A stretch of 34,515 nt of DNA, taken from assembly GCA_020860515.1 (NCBI GenBank), contig JAJBUG010000092.1:1-34515 (forward strand), read 5' to 3'. How positions within the stretch are numbered: the stretch's first letter is position 1; each line of letters starts with the position of its first letter. The stretch comes from Bacteroidales bacterium. GTDB lineage: Bacteria > Bacteroidota > Bacteroidia > Bacteroidales > Muribaculaceae. Shown here piece by piece: positions 31,801 to 34,515 of the stretch. The notes under the pieces were generated by a model, which worked only from the letters and a program-made list of their open reading frames with translations, was not told the DNA's origin and made no database searches. The position numbers and the translations under genes are program-made.

Positions 31801-34370
31801 TCCCGCACAGCGTAAACATACGTTCGGCTTATGGAGCAAGCTATGCTACAATCTCCATAAATACGCCCTACAATTACAATTTCAGCGTAAGCACCACAGG
31901 CAAGCTAAAGCCCATTGCCTACAATTCCCTTTCGGAGCCTGTGTTCTATTTCTATGGCTACAGCCTGGTGCCTAATCGGTATATGCTTTATGAATGTTGC
32001 GACGCGGCCATGCCTATGTCCTCACGTGGGATGTTGCGTTCGGCCAAAATGATGTCAGCCGTTGAAGAAAATTCTCTTGAGGTGGTCACAGTGCATGAGG
32101 AGGCTTCTGCAGAAGTGACTTCAAATTCACAGGGAGAAGCCAGCAAGCCCAATGAAGAATTCGACTACCGCGAAGCAGATGTGCCATTGGCAGTTTGGGC
32201 TCCGAGACTAACAACCAATGCTGATGGCAACTTGGCATTTACTTTCAAGGTGCCAAATGCCAACACCACATGGCGATTGCAAGCCTTAGCTTGGACCAAG
32301 GAAATGTACGTGGGCTCAATGATTCGCGAGTTTGTGGCCAACAAGCCCATCATGGTTCAGCCCAATGTGCCGCGCTTCCTGCGTGCTGGCGACCGCACAT
32401 TAATCAAAGCCACAGTAATGAATAATAGCGACGAAGCCGTCACTGCAACCTCAAGTATAGAGTTTTTCAATCCAGTCACCAACGAAGTAATCGCAACTTA
32501 CGACTTTAGCAACGACATTGACTCGATGGCATCAGCCGACATCCAAGCATGGGTTGACGCTGCGATTGACGCCAGCTCAATTGGGTACCGCGTAAAAGCC
32601 TCGAATGGCACATTCAGCGATGGCGAGCAAGGCGTAATGCCTATTCTCTCGGCTGATGCCTCGCTCATCGAAACCACGCCATTCTATCTCAACCCCGGCG
32701 ATACCTCTTGGGAGATGCGACTGCCAGCCAGCAAGGACGCACGGCTGTCGCTGACCTTCTCAGAAAATCCAGCATGGACCATTGTATCGGCTCTGCCCGG
32801 ACTGCGCAACAGCATTGGGTCAACAGCCAACTCGGCCGCTGCCGCCCTATATGCTGCCCGCATCTCGCAAGGGCTGATGGATGCCAATCCCAATATTGCC
32901 CGAGCCATGCAAGAATGGTTAGACAATCCCAATGACTCTACTCTGATTTCATCGCTCGAAAAGAACGAGGACTTGAAGATAGCTCTGCTCAATTGCACTC
33001 CATGGGTGCAAGCCGCACAGAGCGACACCGAGCGAATGGCCAACCTCACGCTTATCTTCAATAAGAAAGAGTGCAAAAGCACTATCGATGCTGCCATCAA
33101 GCAGCTCAGCAAGTTGCAGCGTGCGGATGGTGGCTGGAGCTGGGCTACCTGGATCGACGAATCCTCGCCTTGGGTAACAGGGAATGTGCTTGGGATGCTT
33201 GGCGACCTCAGCAAACTTGGCTGGTTGCCATCCGACAAAAAGCTAAAGGAAATGATTGAAAAAGCCGTAAAATATTGGGACCAATCCTTTGCCAAGAATT
33301 GGGATGAGAAAGCCAAGCGCACCGACCTGCTCTACACCCTGATTCGTCCCTACTTCCCAGAAATTCCTGTAGGGACTTACGGACAGAAAGTCATTGCCAA
33401 CACCACTCAGGCCATTCTCAAGAAATGGAAGGATTATTCTGATCCTGCCTACAAGGCCATGGCTGCTGAGGCGCTTTATCTCAATAGCTATGAGAAGATG
33501 TCGCACGAGTTGATGAAATCGATTTCCGAGTTTGGAGTTTGGACCAAGGATCAGGGACTGAAATTCCCATCAGTCAATGCCCTTTACGACTATGCTATCC
33601 TGCTGGAAGCTTATGCGATGATTGAGCCCGAGAACAAGGCTGTGGACGGACTGCGGCAGCAACTGATAGTGCGCAAGCAAGCCACCGACTGGGGCAGTTC
33701 AGTAGTGACCATGGAGGTAGTAAAGGCAATCCTTTCATCTGGCACATCATGGACAGTGCCAGCCCAGGGAGCCACTATCATGTGCGGCACATCTATGATA
33801 CAGCCATCCACTCCAATCGAGAAATACACTGGTTCGCTACGTGCCGACCTCTCGCCCTACGCTGGCGAAGAACTGATGATAGCCACCAGCGGCGTAGGCC
33901 CGGCCTACGGAGCGGTGTATGCGCAGTTCAAGCAAGCCATGGAGGATGTGAAATCGTCGAGTTGTGAGGATCTGTCGATTGAGAAGCGACTGGCAGTGCG
34001 CCGAGGTGCAGACTGGGAATATGCAGACTCTTTCAAGGTTGGCGACCGAGTGAAAGTGGTGCTTACCATCAAATGCAAGCGTAATCTGTCGTACGTGACC
34101 ATAATTGATGAGCGTGCTGCTGCCCTGCAGCCAGTGGACCAAGTGCCGGGATGGCTTTGGAGCGAGGGCGTGGGCTTCTATCGCGAGAATCGCGATTCGT
34201 TCACCGGATTGTATGTGGATTATATGACTCCTGGCACATATCAATTGACCTATGAGCTGAATGTGAACACAGCAGGCTCCTTCTCGTCGGGCGTAGCATC
34301 AATCCAATCCCAGTACGCCCCCGAGCTATCGGCCCACTCCGCCGGCACCCACATAATTGTTAATGATTAA
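28869..34370 (+). CDS. alpha-2-macroglobulin family protein without thioester
   Basis: A very large exported protein of 1,833 residues. Signal peptide about 1-24 (MKTRSPLLLIILITIFMPIF). A helical N-terminal region (about 30-310) precedes a chain of beta-sandwich MG-type domains; SINTDRSIYHPGDSIHVLAV (about 518) is the MG2-type segment. The central A2M segment VPLAVWAPRLTTNADG (about 1105) is typical. The helical thioester-like domain follows (about 1300-1650). Family members with a bait act as periplasmic protease traps; the CxEQ thioester is absent here (the position reads RNSIGSTANSAAAALY), as in many Bacteroidetes members. GGWSWATWIDESSPWVTG and a C-terminal MG domain end the protein. No lipobox is seen, so it is probably periplasmic. 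Confidence 0.93.
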   Translation: MKTRSPLLLIILITIFMPIFSRGEVKTPDFAFPQTVSKEAEEDLDAAIKAKDAHAVLNALIRQSIASSLVDPSMLQLSIERVERAERKFIGNPLYGLFEALLAQMYLAAYEGNMYIYNSRTLPISLNQTDITEWSGPQYQSAIRSLCKESYANADALSELKTADYADIIAADKLTLLYFPTLLDFVYANATSIMNAIDDKSDAYAAPLSSPLISEGARIYWATQQALMKGNKNNGSNETQEDALKNLYQEYKDSQLAGYILGIFGNRVRFSNEEGIAQAAWAVQEIKDFQSRFPNNPNSDWLANVTQTLTQPDLEITVPKYCQPGHDIAMEVSNRSANMGNVKVYFWCDSLANNRQEFSKIKSQLKNPVAIFPIENNQEAPFLEKQTLTFKPDKPGTYIILPEMENGEYSSYYPSLTYCVPAYPVIFSNSPRSYVAAVEPVTGRPVAGAKVYLRQDKGSVYAGSTNKDGFVDVSNMLKTNSDNHCDVILKIDNKNYDFSQNIRAKTPSQATKNYNASINTDRSIYHPGDSIHVLAVVYQIDTDTKGRTSSKIVPDYDIRVTLYDENNQKVTRHEGKTDAFGRLAVDFVAPVAGLTGEFRIKVSGDSLNSNQYVTVSDYKMPDFEIKDVTTARLPEDLNTVRVKGQALSYSGFPMADAEIELNVVKATWWRWFSPSSEVLFSSNATTDAQGCFQIDVPVDKIQEEDSRWAYFIAKIDATSSAGSSAKASVPFSLGKQYKIEISDNQTYVDGQKPYSPTIQAYDINGNEAKIAMTWKLIQDEDTIQQGEVGTPIDLANAKPGTYTLQVESVDTTLADVASLQFTVYNTSTDIVPGNDPLWVLKSSYTIPAQGKATIDVLMGCPDPDTYYYMALADYSELFAFTPRTDSKGYHHLTVDIPAEFANGNVYLVGVKKCQSFQETLTLTRALDTKLKIEGSAMRDRLTPSTEETWNLRVLNPDGKPVEAAMMLDMYNKALEAIIPHSVNIRSAYGASYATISINTPYNYNFSVSTTGKLKPIAYNSLSEPVFYFYGYSLVPNRYMLYECCDAAMPMSSRGMLRSAKMMSAVEENSLEVVTVHEEASAEVTSNSQGEASKPNEEFDYREADVPLAVWAPRLTTNADGNLAFTFKVPNANTTWRLQALAWTKEMYVGSMIREFVANKPIMVQPNVPRFLRAGDRTLIKATVMNNSDEAVTATSSIEFFNPVTNEVIATYDFSNDIDSMASADIQAWVDAAIDASSIGYRVKASNGTFSDGEQGVMPILSADASLIETTPFYLNPGDTSWEMRLPASKDARLSLTFSENPAWTIVSALPGLRNSIGSTANSAAAALYAARISQGLMDANPNIARAMQEWLDNPNDSTLISSLEKNEDLKIALLNCTPWVQAAQSDTERMANLTLIFNKKECKSTIDAAIKQLSKLQRADGGWSWATWIDESSPWVTGNVLGMLGDLSKLGWLPSDKKLKEMIEKAVKYWDQSFAKNWDEKAKRTDLLYTLIRPYFPEIPVGTYGQKVIANTTQAILKKWKDYSDPAYKAMAAEALYLNSYEKMSHELMKSISEFGVWTKDQGLKFPSVNALYDYAILLEAYAMIEPENKAVDGLRQQLIVRKQATDWGSSVVTMEVVKAILSSGTSWTVPAQGATIMCGTSMIQPSTPIEKYTGSLRADLSPYAGEELMIATSGVGPAYGAVYAQFKQAMEDVKSSSCEDLSIEKRLAVRRGADWEYADSFKVGDRVKVVLTIKCKRNLSYVTIIDERAAALQPVDQVPGWLWSEGVGFYRENRDSFTGLYVDYMTPGTYQLTYELNVNTAGSFSSGVASIQSQYAPELSAHSAGTHIIVND

Positions 34371-34415
34371 TTGTTAAAACAGCAAGAGGGCGTGTCATAA
34401 TGCAATCTCCTTACG

Positions 34416-34436
34416 GAATCCCGTAGGGATTCTTTC
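34416..34436 (+). terminator. hairpin after the A2M gene
   Basis: GAATCCC, loop GTA, GGGATTC, then TTTC. It lies 46 bases after the stop and could end the transcript. Confidence 0.6.
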
Positions 34437-34464
34437 AAATAGTTATCAATATTCCCATTTTCCA

Positions 34465-34503
34465 CACAAAATCGGTGCCAAAGGCACCGATTTTGTGGTT
34501 TTT
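34465..34503. terminator. strong bidirectional terminator
   Basis: 15-bp perfect stem (34465-34479 with 34483-34497) around AAA, core ATCGGTGCC/GGCACCGAT, followed by T5 on plus; A-rich on the other side. Confidence 0.9.
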
Positions 34504-34515
34504 GAGAGCTTTCGG

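Noticed and set aside
34386..34410. third copy of the dispersed hairpin repeat
   Set aside because: Only a GCGTGTCAT core is shared; the second arm is missing, so the match is too short.
1..34515. insertion sequences, integrases or transposases
   Set aside because: None of the frames shows a DDE, serine or tyrosine recombinase motif, and no terminal inverted repeats with target duplications were seen.

Overview
The window looks like a chromosomal segment of a Bacteroidales bacterium, probably Muribaculaceae or a near relative (family-level placement is inference). The clues are Bacteroidetes-type promoters (TAnnTTTG, sometimes with TTTG 19-20 bases upstream), few purine-rich ribosome binding sites, a surface lipoprotein with an acidic signal after its cysteine, and the gene orders rpsF-rpsR-rplI and ftsX-DUF3098-uppP-truB-queA.

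The left half (1 to about 15,450) is accessory DNA that ends beside a CAT-anticodon tRNA gene. Positions 1-4,200 hold small, partly broken phage-like genes, a surface lipoprotein, a small secreted protein and a perfect 35-bp-arm inverted repeat. Positions 4,536-10,456 (minus strand) form a restriction-modification island: two alpha-class adenine methyltransferases, an AlwI/BstNBI-type endonuclease with all four expected active-site acids at family spacing, a DpnA/MboC-like beta-class methyltransferase with an unexplained C-terminal extension, and an uncharacterised gene split by one base in a G7 run. Divergent from it (10,870-12,396) is an unrecognised pair, a soluble protein plus a four-helix membrane protein, which is my main candidate for an undescribed defence module. 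Next come a degraded phage-like gene, a roughly 300-nt non-coding segment with its own promoter, several hairpins and a terminator (candidate structured RNA), and a toxin-antitoxin-like pair (HTH-ImmA/IrrE peptidase plus DUF4411 PIN-like protein) lying between two identical 49-bp repeats that each carry a consensus promoter.

The right half (15,900-34,515) is housekeeping and cell-envelope chromosome: a secreted GH31 alpha-xylosidase-like enzyme, trpS, the S6-S18-L9 operon, an EamA exporter, an HD hydrolase, ilvE, then queA, truB, uppP, DUF3098 and ftsX (transcribed ftsX to queA), a MORN-GH25 lysozyme-like protein, and a 1,833-residue alpha-2-macroglobulin-like protein without the thioester motif. 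uppP has short tandem repeats on both sides.

Family assignments come from motif reading and memory; no database search was run.
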